A stretch of 64,000 nucleotides of DNA from assembly GCF_000369005.1 (NCBI RefSeq), contig NZ_KB849764.1, positions 315,086 through 379,085 on the forward strand, read 5' to 3'. Below are positions 53,595-61,642 of this stretch, in pieces (the stretch's first letter is position 1; each line of letters opens with the position of its first letter). A program made the translations under genes and the position numbers. The notes below the pieces were generated by a model, which saw nothing but the letters and a program-made list of their open reading frames with translations, was not told the DNA's origin and did not search any database. This DNA is from Acinetobacter beijerinckii CIP 110307 (GTDB taxonomy: Bacteria; Pseudomonadota; Gammaproteobacteria; Pseudomonadales; Moraxellaceae).

Positions 53595-54303
53595 AAGCAT
53601 TAAAAAATCATTTTTCAATGAGAAAGTGATTGTCGATAGTGGTCTAGTTTTAATGACGATAATGTTGAGTGCCTGCTCTAGTTCGACTACACCCAACTAC
53701 TATACATTGGCGCCTAAAGTGACGCCAATAGTGAGTTCTAATGTTCGTGTGATTGAAGTATTGCCTGTAGGTCTACCTGATCGTTTAAATAGAGCACCTT
53801 TGGTAGTTCAAAATAATAATGGACAGTCCAAAGTGTTAGATAATGAACGTTGGACTTCGACATTAAGCGCTGAATTACGAGATGGTTTATCGGCTGGGTT
53901 ACAGCAAAAATTAGGTGCTGTCGATAGATATAGTAGTGGCATGACAGGTGGTAAAGTGTCATATCGTATTGCAACAGATTTTTCACGTTTTGATATAATC
54001 TATAATCATGCTAGTGACAAATATAATCGAGCCGTTGAGATCTCGGTTGCATGGATAATTAAACGAGAAGACCCTTTTAAAGTTTTATCAGAAAAAACCA
54101 ACCCAAACACGACTAATACGATTCATCAGTTCAGTTGCAGAATGTCATTCACCCAACCTGTTTTAAATGATCTTAATAAAACTCAAGATGTTGTAAATGC
54201 TTCAACTATCGGGTTGAGTCGTGTTATTGATGCAGTTGCTGCTTCTGTAAATATGGTGGATGAAAAAAGAATAATGACGATAAATGGTGTGACTTGTTCG
54301 TAA
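53584..54303 (+). CDS. pqiC: PqiC-like outer-membrane lipoprotein
   Basis: A 239-residue lipoprotein. The lipobox is MLSAC-SSS, with the modified cysteine at residue ~31, an unusually long N-terminal region. The body fits the ABC-type transport auxiliary lipoprotein family (PF03886): NYYTLAP, IEVLPVGLPDRLNRAPLV, and WTSTLSAELRDGLSAGL. It likely docks PqiB to the outer membrane. ATG 53584 overlaps the pqiB 3' end by 11 bases, with GAGG at 6 bases. Confidence 0.92.
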   Translation: MISKSIKKSFFNEKVIVDSGLVLMTIMLSACSSSTTPNYYTLAPKVTPIVSSNVRVIEVLPVGLPDRLNRAPLVVQNNNGQSKVLDNERWTSTLSAELRDGLSAGLQQKLGAVDRYSSGMTGGKVSYRIATDFSRFDIIYNHASDKYNRAVEISVAWIIKREDPFKVLSEKTNPNTTNTIHQFSCRMSFTQPVLNDLNKTQDVVNASTIGLSRVIDAVAASVNMVDEKRIMTINGVTCS

Positions 54304-54381
54304 TATTAATTGGAGTTCAAAGTTTTGCTTATAACAGCAGGTTTAATTTGAAATTGAATGGATTCATTTTCTATAAATGTG

Positions 54382-54425
54382 ATCAGTATGTTTAAATAGA
54401 AGGCATTTAAACATACTGATTTACT
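54382..54425 (+). terminator. Long perfect hairpin after pqiC
   Basis: ATCAGTATGTTTAAAT pairs with ATTTAAACATACTGAT (16 bp, 7-base loop AGAAGGC), 79 bases after the pqiC stop. The sequence after it is TTACTTC, without a real T-run, so it may be a Rho-assisted terminator or a processing signal. Confidence 0.5.
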
Positions 54426-54588
54426 TCGCTCATGCTTTTTAGAAATGTCATAATAGTCTCAATTCTTTGAATGACATATCCTTAAGCGAATACTCTACAA
54501 TTATCACTGTCGGTTTCTAAAATTGTAATTCAATTGTTTAATTTAATAGCAAATATCCGTTTTTTTCATTTCTTCTCATTAAAAAAAC

Positions 54589-54617
54589 TTGTATTCCTAT
54601 TTAAAATTCGCTACCAT
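54589..54617 (+). promoter_or_regulatory. Promoter of the tRNA gene
   Basis: TTGTAT (54589-54594), 17-base spacer, TACCAT (54612-54617); predicted start ~54624, some 39 bases before the mature tRNA. Confidence 0.5.
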
Positions 54618-54662
54618 CCTTTCGGTGTTAAAACTTGCAAATACAAGAGTTTACACTATAAA

Positions 54663-54739
<77 letters not shown>

Positions 54740-54747
54740 TATAAAAC

Positions 54748-54785
54748 AACCACTTAGGTGTACTAATCCTAAGTGGTTTTTTAAT
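54748..54785 (+). terminator. Terminator after the tRNA
   Basis: AACCACTTAGG (54748-54758) and CCTAAGTGGTT (54768-54778), loop of 9, then TTTTTAAT. Perfect 11-bp stem. Confidence 0.93.
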
Positions 54786-54838
54786 ATTTGAATTACGAAT
54801 AAATTTTAATTGTTTACTTAATGCTCGGTATTGAGTGC

Positions 54839-55369
54839 TTAATTGATTAAATAAATCACATCAAAGTTAACATCAATCGACATGAAGATAAGTTCGGAAT
54901 TTAAATGTGTATTCACAACTTCTGAGATTTGACTTACTTCATTTTTTTCATAAGCTTTTAATTCTCTGATTAAAATATCACAAGCTGTATTAAACTCGTT
55001 AATATTCCAATCTTTATTAAATAAAAATTTAATCGAAGTATTCTCATTTACTTCATACATGAACGTATGATGAAGAGAGAAGCCCTTGTCATCGATGATT
55101 TTACGACTTTGGAAAAGAGTAGGTTCGTTCTGATTGGCTTTTATCAATAATAGAGAGTTAACGATTTGATGAGTTAATTCACTATCAAGACTAATAAAGA
55201 AACCAAAAGAAAACATTGTAATCACGGCAGCATCCATCCACACAGATACTTTGTTTTTAGTCGGTTCTAATTTTAGGTCAATTAGTTCAGGTTTCGAGTG
55301 AAAATTCGCCATTTGTGTAAATAGCGAGTATTCATTTTCATTTTTGAATTTTATTGATGAATGTGGCAT
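54839..55369 (-). CDS. Hypothetical protein, 176 residues
   Basis: Starts MPHSSIKFKNENEYSLF and ends YLIN. No signal peptide or clear membrane helix; one hydrophobic stretch (MDAAVITMFSFGFFISLD, ~49-66) could be a buried strand. The composition is AT-rich, Asn/Lys/Ile/Phe-rich, unlike its neighbours, which may hint at transfer. I do not recognise a family. It stands between the tRNA and the heme cluster, a common place for accessory genes. Confidence 0.6.
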   Translation of the reverse strand: MPHSSIKFKNENEYSLFTQMANFHSKPELIDLKLEPTKNKVSVWMDAAVITMFSFGFFISLDSELTHQIVNSLLLIKANQNEPTLFQSRKIIDDKGFSLHHTFMYEVNENTSIKFLFNKDWNINEFNTACDILIRELKAYEKNEVSQISEVVNTHLNSELIFMSIDVNFDVIYLIN

Positions 55370-55634
55370 GGAACTTACCTGTTCTTACACTATATAACAA
55401 TACTACTACAAATAAATTTTATCATATATTAAATTTTTATTAATTTTAATTCTTTATTTTTATGAATTTAGATGATTTCAATTGTGAATCCATTTGAAAA
55501 AAACGGTAAAATTTAGTTTAAAAGTCTATTAAATTGAAAATATTAAAGTTTTAAATTAAAGATGTGTAAAAATTTGAAATGTATAGGTAATGAAGACAAA
55601 TTATTCAGATAGGAAACTAATTCTTGACTTTATT
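55370..55634. other. AT-rich intergenic region upstream of the heme cluster
   Basis: No gene or repeat is seen in about 265 bases before the Fur box. The base composition is strongly AT-rich. Confidence 0.4.
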
Positions 55635-55655
55635 AAATGATAATTATTATCATTT
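55624..55655 (+). promoter_or_regulatory. Fur box overlapping the sigma-factor promoter
   Basis: A perfect palindrome at 55635-55655: left arm AAATGATAAT, central T, right arm ATTATCATTT. It matches the Fur consensus GATAATGATAATCATTATC closely. TTGACT (55624-55629) could be the -35, with a -10 TATCAT at 55648-55653 (18-base spacer) inside the palindrome, so Fur-Fe2+ would block transcription. Iron limitation should therefore open the locus. Confidence 0.85.
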
Positions 55656-55700
55656 GTGAAGTATTTTGTTTTGAGTCAAGTGATTGTGAACAAAACCCCT

Positions 55701-56207
55701 ATGCTTGTAGATCAGTTATACAGAAACCATAGAGGCTGGCTTCATCAATGGTTGAGACAAAAAATAGGCAACACTGAGCAAGCCGCAGATTTGGTGCAGG
55801 ACACCTTTATTAAATTACTGCAAACACGTGATGAGCTGTTGGGGATTAAAGAACCTCGTGCTTATCTAACTTCTATTGCAAAAAACTTACTCATTGACCA
55901 AGTCCGTCGCAAACGTATTGAACAGGCTTATTTAGATGGCTTGAGCCAGATGGAATACATGCTGGATGCGGTTGCTTCACCAGAAGATCAAATGCAAATC
56001 ATTCAGGCTCTTGACCAACTTTGTAAAGCCTTGGAAGATGTTTCTGCAAAAGCACAACAAGCATATATCTTGCATTATCTAGAAGGCTATACCCATAAAG
56101 AAATTGCAGAGAAACTGGGCGTTTCGACCAAGATGATTCAAAAATATCTGGCAAGCTGTCTAATACGCTGTTATCAAACCCGACTAGATATGGATGTGAG
56201 CATTTAA
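55701..56207 (+). CDS. ECF sigma factor, FecI-like
   Basis: About 168 residues from ATG 55701. Region 2 (LVDQLYRNHRGWLHQWLRQK, AADLVQDTFIKLLQ) and region 4 (LHYLEGYTHKEIAEKLGVSTKMIQKYLASC) are the FecI-type sigma domains. Earlier in-frame codons (GTG 55656, 55680, 55686) are possible, but the GTG at 55656 touches the Fur box and would leave no leader. No strong Shine-Dalgarno precedes any of them. The fecR-like gene starts immediately after the stop. Likely partner: the TonB-dependent receptor and FecR in a surface-signalling chain. Confidence 0.9.
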   Translation: MLVDQLYRNHRGWLHQWLRQKIGNTEQAADLVQDTFIKLLQTRDELLGIKEPRAYLTSIAKNLLIDQVRRKRIEQAYLDGLSQMEYMLDAVASPEDQMQIIQALDQLCKALEDVSAKAQQAYILHYLEGYTHKEIAEKLGVSTKMIQKYLASCLIRCYQTRLDMDVSI

Positions 56208-57215
56208 ATGGCTATCGATAAACAAGATCACAATCAATTGGTCGAGGAAGCGGCATTATGGATTGTGCAGTTAAGTTCAGATGATGAGCCGACACGAAAA
56301 AATGCACAATTAAAGTTTAATCAATGGAAGCAACATAGCCAACAACATCAAAAAGTAGCGGCTGATATCGAGCAATGTATTCGCTCAATCCAAAAAGTAT
56401 CTCAAACAGCACAGCATAAAAAAGTGGTCAAGTCAGCACTCAAAGCAGGTTTGGGTTCTGCAAAAGCATATAAACATGTTCGTGCGGGGAGTGCATTTGT
56501 CATTGCATTCGTTATCATCAGCGGTAGTTCTCTGTATGTATCTGATACTTCTATTGCCTATCTAAGCGCTGATGTTCGCAGCGATTCGGCACAGTGGACA
56601 ACACAAACCTTACAAGATGGTTCTCGCTTAATTCTGCGGGGGAAAAGTGCAGTCAATATTGATTTTCAGGCAAAGCAAAGAGTGGTTGAATTGGTTCAAG
56701 GGCAAATCTATGTTGATGTTGCCAAAGATCCGAATCGACCGTTTTTAGTTAAAACCAAACATGGGCAGATTCAAGCACTTGGAACAGCTTTTAGCGTGGC
56801 TTTTAGGCCTTCAGCGACAGAGTTAAAAATGTTGCATTCGCGAGTCCGTGTACAGTCTACAGCGCATGGTTATGCAACTCAGCAGGTAATAGTCAATGCA
56901 GGGCAAGCCGTCAGTATGAATCAAAATGGCGTGCAATCATTACCCGCACTGAATATTTATAATGAACAACAAAAATGGAATAAACATCAATTGATGGTAG
57001 AGGATTTACCGCTTGACCAAGTATTAAAAGAATTAGATCAAAATTATAAAGGCAAAATCGTGTTTAATGCCGAAGCACTGCGAGATATCCAAGTGAATGC
57101 CGTGTTGCCATTAGATCAGACACAAGATGCACTTAAATTATTAGCAACTGTATTTCCCAACTTAAAGGTATATCAAGTTACACCATATCTCATTTTTATT
57201 TCATTAAAAAAATAA
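56208..57215 (+). CDS. FecR-family anti-sigma / signal relay protein
   Basis: A 335-residue protein. The N-terminal cytosolic part has LVEEAALWIVQLSSDDEPTRKNAQLKFNQWKQ (the FecR DUF4880-type motif). One membrane segment AGSAFVIAFVIISGSSLYV (~105-123) follows, and a periplasmic FecR domain with LQDGSRLILRGKSAVNIDF. The C-terminal ~60 residues (VEDLPLDQVLKELDQNYKGKI...) form an STN-like domain that would meet the receptor's N-terminal domain. It transmits the heme-loaded state to the sigma factor. Its start abuts the sigma stop. Confidence 0.93.
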   Translation: MAIDKQDHNQLVEEAALWIVQLSSDDEPTRKNAQLKFNQWKQHSQQHQKVAADIEQCIRSIQKVSQTAQHKKVVKSALKAGLGSAKAYKHVRAGSAFVIAFVIISGSSLYVSDTSIAYLSADVRSDSAQWTTQTLQDGSRLILRGKSAVNIDFQAKQRVVELVQGQIYVDVAKDPNRPFLVKTKHGQIQALGTAFSVAFRPSATELKMLHSRVRVQSTAHGYATQQVIVNAGQAVSMNQNGVQSLPALNIYNEQQKWNKHQLMVEDLPLDQVLKELDQNYKGKIVFNAEALRDIQVNAVLPLDQTQDALKLLATVFPNLKVYQVTPYLIFISLKK

Positions 57216-57396
57216 AAAAATCTGTATTTTCATAGCCCAAATGAATGCGTTTTAAAAAAATTTTTAATTTTTTTTCAAATTGAGGTTCCACTTTTTTCAA
57301 AGCTATTCGTCATAGTAAGTAGAAGCAATAAATTTGGGATCATTTTATCTTAATAGATTTAATGATTCTTATTTACATTTACTGGGGCGGGCAAAA

Positions 57397-60300
57397 ATGA
57401 AGAAAGTCGGAGATGGTCAAATGCGAAGTCGGAATTTATTTCGACTTTCAACACTCGCATTTGCTGTACATTCAGCGTGTATTGCGAGTTTAGCTTTACC
57501 CATGCAACATGCTTATGCGGAAACCGTTGCGGCAAAATCTTATAATATCCCAGCGGGAACCTTAGCCAATGTCTTGAATCAATTTGCTGAACAATCTGGT
57601 ACCGCTATTGCAATTGATGCCCAGCAATTAAAAGGGCAATACAGTTCGGGTTTAAAAGGAAACTATGCAATAGAACAAGGCTTTCAACATATTTTAGCAT
57701 CTTCAACATTTTATGCAGTCAAGGTGGGACAAGGTTACACGCTGGCGAAAAAAACCACTCAAAATGCCAATACTGCGTCAGTTGCTGCAACTGCGGTTGT
57801 GAACAAGACAGCGTCTGTACCAACTCAGGATGATGAAGTTTCAGTTCGTTTGACCCCACTTATTGTTTATGGGCAAGAAGATCGAGATATACAGGGGAGC
57901 AACAGGGTTTACGATGCCAATCGATCTTCAGTCTATGCAGGAAAAGATTATATTGAGCGCTTTAAAGGCACTAATCCAGCCGATGTTTTACAAGGTATGG
58001 TCGGTGTTTATAGCGGTGATGCCCGAAATAGTGGGGCATTGGACCCGAGTGTTCGTGGCGTACAGGGTGTAGGTCGTGTTCCATTGACTATCGATGGCAC
58101 TGAGCAGTCGATTGCAGTATGGCGCGGCTATAATGGCGTGAATAACCGAAATTATATCGATCCGAATCTGATTGCTGGCATTGAAGTTATTAAAGGCCCA
58201 TCGTTAGAACGAAATACCACAACTTCAGTCGGTGGTGGTGTAGTGGTTAAGACCTTGGAAGCGGATGATATCGTTCGCCCAGGTAAAACATTCGGTGCGG
58301 AGTTAAAAGTAGAAGGTTCAACCAACTCTATTGACCCATCGTTACCTGATATGAGCAAGGTCGGCAAGAATTATAATGATACGACTCCTTGGAATGATGT
58401 GGATGGTAAAAAGTATGATCCCGACATTTACAAAAAGAATCGAACTAAAAATGATAATTCCAACTTCTCGGGGGATGACCTAGCAGGCCGACTTGCGTTG
58501 GCAATGAAGCAGGATAAATTTGATTTATTGGCAGTTTATGCGGTTCGTGAACGTGGCAACTATTTTTCGGGTACGCATGGGTCGGGCTACTATAAACGAG
58601 CAGAACCAAGTAATAGTCTCGATTTTATTCCTTATTTTGCTCATTCCTATAAGCCAGGTGCTGAGGTTCCGAATACTTCGAGTCAAATGGAGTCTTGGTT
58701 ATTCAAAGCTAACTATCGACCAACGGATGACCAAGCCCTAAAATTGACCTATCGAGACACCAAAAATAGATTTGGTGAAATCATGCCTTCACGGATTGAA
58801 TGGGGGCTAACACCTGAAATTGGTGTACCACAGTGGCCTCTCAGTGACATTCGTTCCAAAGCTTATAGCTTGGAGTATAAGTTTAAACCCGAAACGAATC
58901 AGTGGGTCGACTTCTATGCCAATATTTGGCAAACCGATACAGAAAGCCAAACCTATACACGCGGTGGTTGGCCAACGACGATTGATTTTCGGGACAATCG
59001 CATTATCAATACGGCAATTAGCCATTCTGACAACCGACGTCAGGGCATTAATATCAGCAATAAAGCCCTATTAACAGACAAACTCAATTTAACCTTGGGC
59101 GGAAGCTTCTTAAAAGAAAAACTGACTTCTGATGATGTCTATGGTGAATACGGTCCAATGTATAGTCTATTTCAGGCTTTACCGCGTGCAGGCCGACGTG
59201 AAGAAAAAACCTTTGACTTTAATTTTAACTATCGTCCTGCCTCTTGGCTTAGTTTTGATGCGGGTATGCGCTATCGCTCATACTGGGCCTTTGATGATTT
59301 CTTAAATAAATCCTTGAGAGATGGGGTCGATCCTGCATTAAACCCATTATTTACCAAGAAAAGTAAACTCAAAGAATATAGCTTTGAATATGTAACGATG
59401 CCTGAAAGTTACAATGCTCAGCAGCAACGTCTGCTGGATCGGTTCTCACAACGTTATGCCGCCAAAAATCCAGACTGGGATGGTAAGTTAGAAAGTGTTC
59501 CTGCATCTGAAACGACTTTGTATAACCTCATTTGGATACAGAAAAATACACTCACTTGGAAAGCAGATGAAAATGGTCATTTGGCTTTGGCTGATAATGT
59601 AATAGATCGACTGAATGCCTTAGGTCAAAAATATGTAATTACTGGCAATGGCAATCTTAGCCCTGCGGTGATTGAGCAGGTTCCAATTGAGTCTGTTCAG
59701 AAAGTAAGAGACAGTGGTTGGGCACCTCAGCTCGGTGCATCTATTCATTTAACTGATAATAATAGGCTCTATGTACGTTATGCAGAAGAGTATCGCTTAC
59801 CCAGCTTATTTGAAAGTACGGTCGGTTTCTCTGCGATGATACCATATCAAGCGATTAAACCTGAACACGCTTTTAATTATGAAGTGGGTTATGTCTATGA
59901 CATGCGTGACTGGTTAAGCTCAGCACGAAATGCCGATATTAAACTGGCATATTACTATAACAAAACCAAAAATGTGATTGAGCGAAATCAAAATCTGCTT
60001 TTCACCAATATGGATGAGCAAAAACTTTCTGGTCTAGAACTGCAAAGCCGGTTTGATAATGGTGCTTTCTTTAGCGATTTAAGTTTGGCTTATAACCTCA
60101 AAAATGAAGTTTGTGACACTAATAGTGCCATCGATAAAATGATTATCAGTGGGACTGTACAAACAGATCAGGGAATTCAATTTCGTGATGCATACCAACG
60201 TTGCGTCGATGATGGTTTTCCCAATGGTTATCTTGTCACCATGTCGACACCAGAACTCAGTGCACATGCCTTGTTAGGCGCACGTTTTCTAGATGAAAGA

Positions 60301-60582
60301 TTGGAACTGGGTGCCCGAGCAACCTTCTACAAAGGCTATGAAAGTCCGCTACGTAAAAATAACGATGCGGGTATCAATAAAGGCTATTACCTCAACGTAC
60401 CACTGGCTTGGGATGATACTTGGATTTTTGATGCTTATGCACGCTACCAAGTCGATACCTATAACACGGTTGAATTTGTTGGAAATAACCTTTCAAACCA
60501 GTTCTATATCGATCCTCTCACTCGGAGTGCAATGGCTGCACCAGGCCGCACGCTAAAAGTCAGCTGGACAACTAAGTTTTAA
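57397..60582 (+). CDS. hphR: TonB-dependent receptor with STN domain (hemophore receptor, HphR-like)
   Basis: About 1061 residues. A long signal peptide (cleavage near HAYA-ETVAAKS) is followed by the STN secretin/TonB N-terminal signalling domain (SYNIPAGTLANVLNQFAEQSGTAIAID...). A TonB-box/plug (RVYDANRSSVYAGKDYIERF, DVLQGMVGVYSGDARNSGALDPSVRG, RVPLTIDG) and a 22-strand barrel ending VSWTTKF follow. The STN domain makes it a signalling receptor. The next gene encodes a hemophilin, so hemin delivered by HphA is the probable ligand. Start taken at ATG 57397 after GGGGCGGG; 57334 and 57421 are alternatives. Confidence 0.9.
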   Translation: MKKVGDGQMRSRNLFRLSTLAFAVHSACIASLALPMQHAYAETVAAKSYNIPAGTLANVLNQFAEQSGTAIAIDAQQLKGQYSSGLKGNYAIEQGFQHILASSTFYAVKVGQGYTLAKKTTQNANTASVAATAVVNKTASVPTQDDEVSVRLTPLIVYGQEDRDIQGSNRVYDANRSSVYAGKDYIERFKGTNPADVLQGMVGVYSGDARNSGALDPSVRGVQGVGRVPLTIDGTEQSIAVWRGYNGVNNRNYIDPNLIAGIEVIKGPSLERNTTTSVGGGVVVKTLEADDIVRPGKTFGAELKVEGSTNSIDPSLPDMSKVGKNYNDTTPWNDVDGKKYDPDIYKKNRTKNDNSNFSGDDLAGRLALAMKQDKFDLLAVYAVRERGNYFSGTHGSGYYKRAEPSNSLDFIPYFAHSYKPGAEVPNTSSQMESWLFKANYRPTDDQALKLTYRDTKNRFGEIMPSRIEWGLTPEIGVPQWPLSDIRSKAYSLEYKFKPETNQWVDFYANIWQTDTESQTYTRGGWPTTIDFRDNRIINTAISHSDNRRQGINISNKALLTDKLNLTLGGSFLKEKLTSDDVYGEYGPMYSLFQALPRAGRREEKTFDFNFNYRPASWLSFDAGMRYRSYWAFDDFLNKSLRDGVDPALNPLFTKKSKLKEYSFEYVTMPESYNAQQQRLLDRFSQRYAAKNPDWDGKLESVPASETTLYNLIWIQKNTLTWKADENGHLALADNVIDRLNALGQKYVITGNGNLSPAVIEQVPIESVQKVRDSGWAPQLGASIHLTDNNRLYVRYAEEYRLPSLFESTVGFSAMIPYQAIKPEHAFNYEVGYVYDMRDWLSSARNADIKLAYYYNKTKNVIERNQNLLFTNMDEQKLSGLELQSRFDNGAFFSDLSLAYNLKNEVCDTNSAIDKMIISGTVQTDQGIQFRDAYQRCVDDGFPNGYLVTMSTPELSAHALLGARFLDERLELGARATFYKGYESPLRKNNDAGINKGYYLNVPLAWDDTWIFDAYARYQVDTYNTVEFVGNNLSNQFYIDPLTRSAMAAPGRTLKVSWTTKF

Positions 60583-60703
60583 CACAGAATTTAATTTCCT
60601 CTTTTAAAAAGTGGGAATTAGATGGATGTAAATAATAAATTTGAATGATTATTATTTACAAAATCAAGAGCAGTAATAGATCCAACTGTTCATACAACTA
60701 AAT

Positions 60704-60723
60704 AGATAACGACATCGTTATCT
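60704..60723. promoter_or_regulatory. Perfect palindrome upstream of the hemophilin gene
   Basis: AGATAACGA-CA-TCGTTATCT (60704-60723), 9-bp arms, 45 bases before hphA. The outer GATAAC/GTTATC halves resemble a diverged Fur half-site pair; it may instead be a sigma- or other regulator-linked operator, or a 5' leader hairpin. Confidence 0.45.
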
Positions 60724-60768
60724 TTATTGAAACAATAACTTAGCTTTAGAAAAATGGAGTAACAATAA

Positions 60769-61560
60769 ATGAAAATCTCTCAACTGTTCATCGGTCTTGT
60801 TGCATGTTCTGCTGTATTTGCTCATGCAGGTATTGAAGGTGCTTCGAGTAACGAAGCAAATATCAAAGTCGGTGCGGCAGCAAGTGCTAGTCATCCGGGT
60901 GGTGCGGCTGCAGTTTCTGTGCAGGCGGCAGGTGCACCATATAACGCTTTTACTGGCTTTAGTTCACTCAAAGGTTTAGCGCAAGCATTTTCTGCGCAAG
61001 GCACAAGTAATACGAATGTCACTGTAGGTGCCAAGACATTTAATATCTCCCATATTCCAGTATCGGCAATGCCGCCTTCACACAGTGCTTTAGGTAATTT
61101 TAATTTTGGTCAAGTCGGCACACAAGAAGTTTATTTTGGTGAATGGTGGAAAGCGGGTGATACACCTGCAAGCGCAAGCCATACGGTTTATTACGCGGGT
61201 GACAATACCAATACCACAGTACCCACTGCTGGGATTGCGACGTATACCGTTGCAGGGATTAACGGATCAGCAAGCAATCTGTTGAGTGGTAGTTTCACTG
61301 CAAACTTTGGTGCAGGTACTTTGGAAGGTTCATTAGCTGGAACAGGTACAACCGTTTCAAACGTAACGCTTGATGGTGTGACCTTTAATCCAGGTTCAGC
61401 TGCGTTTAGCGGATTTGCAGTAGCAAATGGTACGGCTGGCTTAAATGACTCAGGTATTGTTCAAGGACATTTCTTTGGTGCAAATGCGGCTGCTTTAGCG
61501 GGTATCGCAAAATTTGACAATGTTTCTTATAACACTGCATTTGGCGGTGCGAAGAACTAA
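60769..61560 (+). CDS. hphA: Hemophilin-like secreted hemophore (Slam substrate)
   Basis: A 263-residue protein. Signal peptide MKISQLFIGLVACSAVFAHA is followed by a Gly/Ala/Ser/Asn-rich, Cys-free mature chain. The N-terminal half holds the candidate heme ligands His42, His95 and His105 (SHPGG, NISHIPV, PPSHSALG). The C-terminal half ends in a TbpB-like beta-barrel (GSFTANFGAGTLEGSLAG, GIVQGHFFGANAAALAG), the mark of Slam-dependent cargo. Position and length match HphA of A. baumannii, a heme scavenger. GGAG lies 7-9 bases before ATG. A strong terminator follows directly. Confidence 0.9.
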   Translation: MKISQLFIGLVACSAVFAHAGIEGASSNEANIKVGAAASASHPGGAAAVSVQAAGAPYNAFTGFSSLKGLAQAFSAQGTSNTNVTVGAKTFNISHIPVSAMPPSHSALGNFNFGQVGTQEVYFGEWWKAGDTPASASHTVYYAGDNTNTTVPTAGIATYTVAGINGSASNLLSGSFTANFGAGTLEGSLAGTGTTVSNVTLDGVTFNPGSAAFSGFAVANGTAGLNDSGIVQGHFFGANAAALAGIAKFDNVSYNTAFGGAKN

Positions 61561-61568
61561 TTATAGCG

Positions 61569-61600
61569 AAAGGAATCTACAACTGTAGATTCCTTTTTCT
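61569..61600 (+). terminator. Strong terminator between hphA and hsmA
   Basis: AAAGGAATCTACA (61569-61581) and TGTAGATTCCTTT (61584-61596), 13-bp perfect stem with a 2-base gap, then TTC. It begins 9 bases after the hphA stop and precedes the exporter start by 43 bases. Confidence 0.9.
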
Positions 61601-61642
61601 TGTTTAAGACTTGATGATTTTATTTTGTGTTTTACGGTTTTT

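Larger units (their letters stand above)
54304..54662. other. Intergenic region between pqiC and the tRNA
   Basis: No gene seen. Contains a perfect 16-bp hairpin (54382-54397 with 54405-54420) and the tRNA promoter (54589-54617). Confidence 0.5.
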
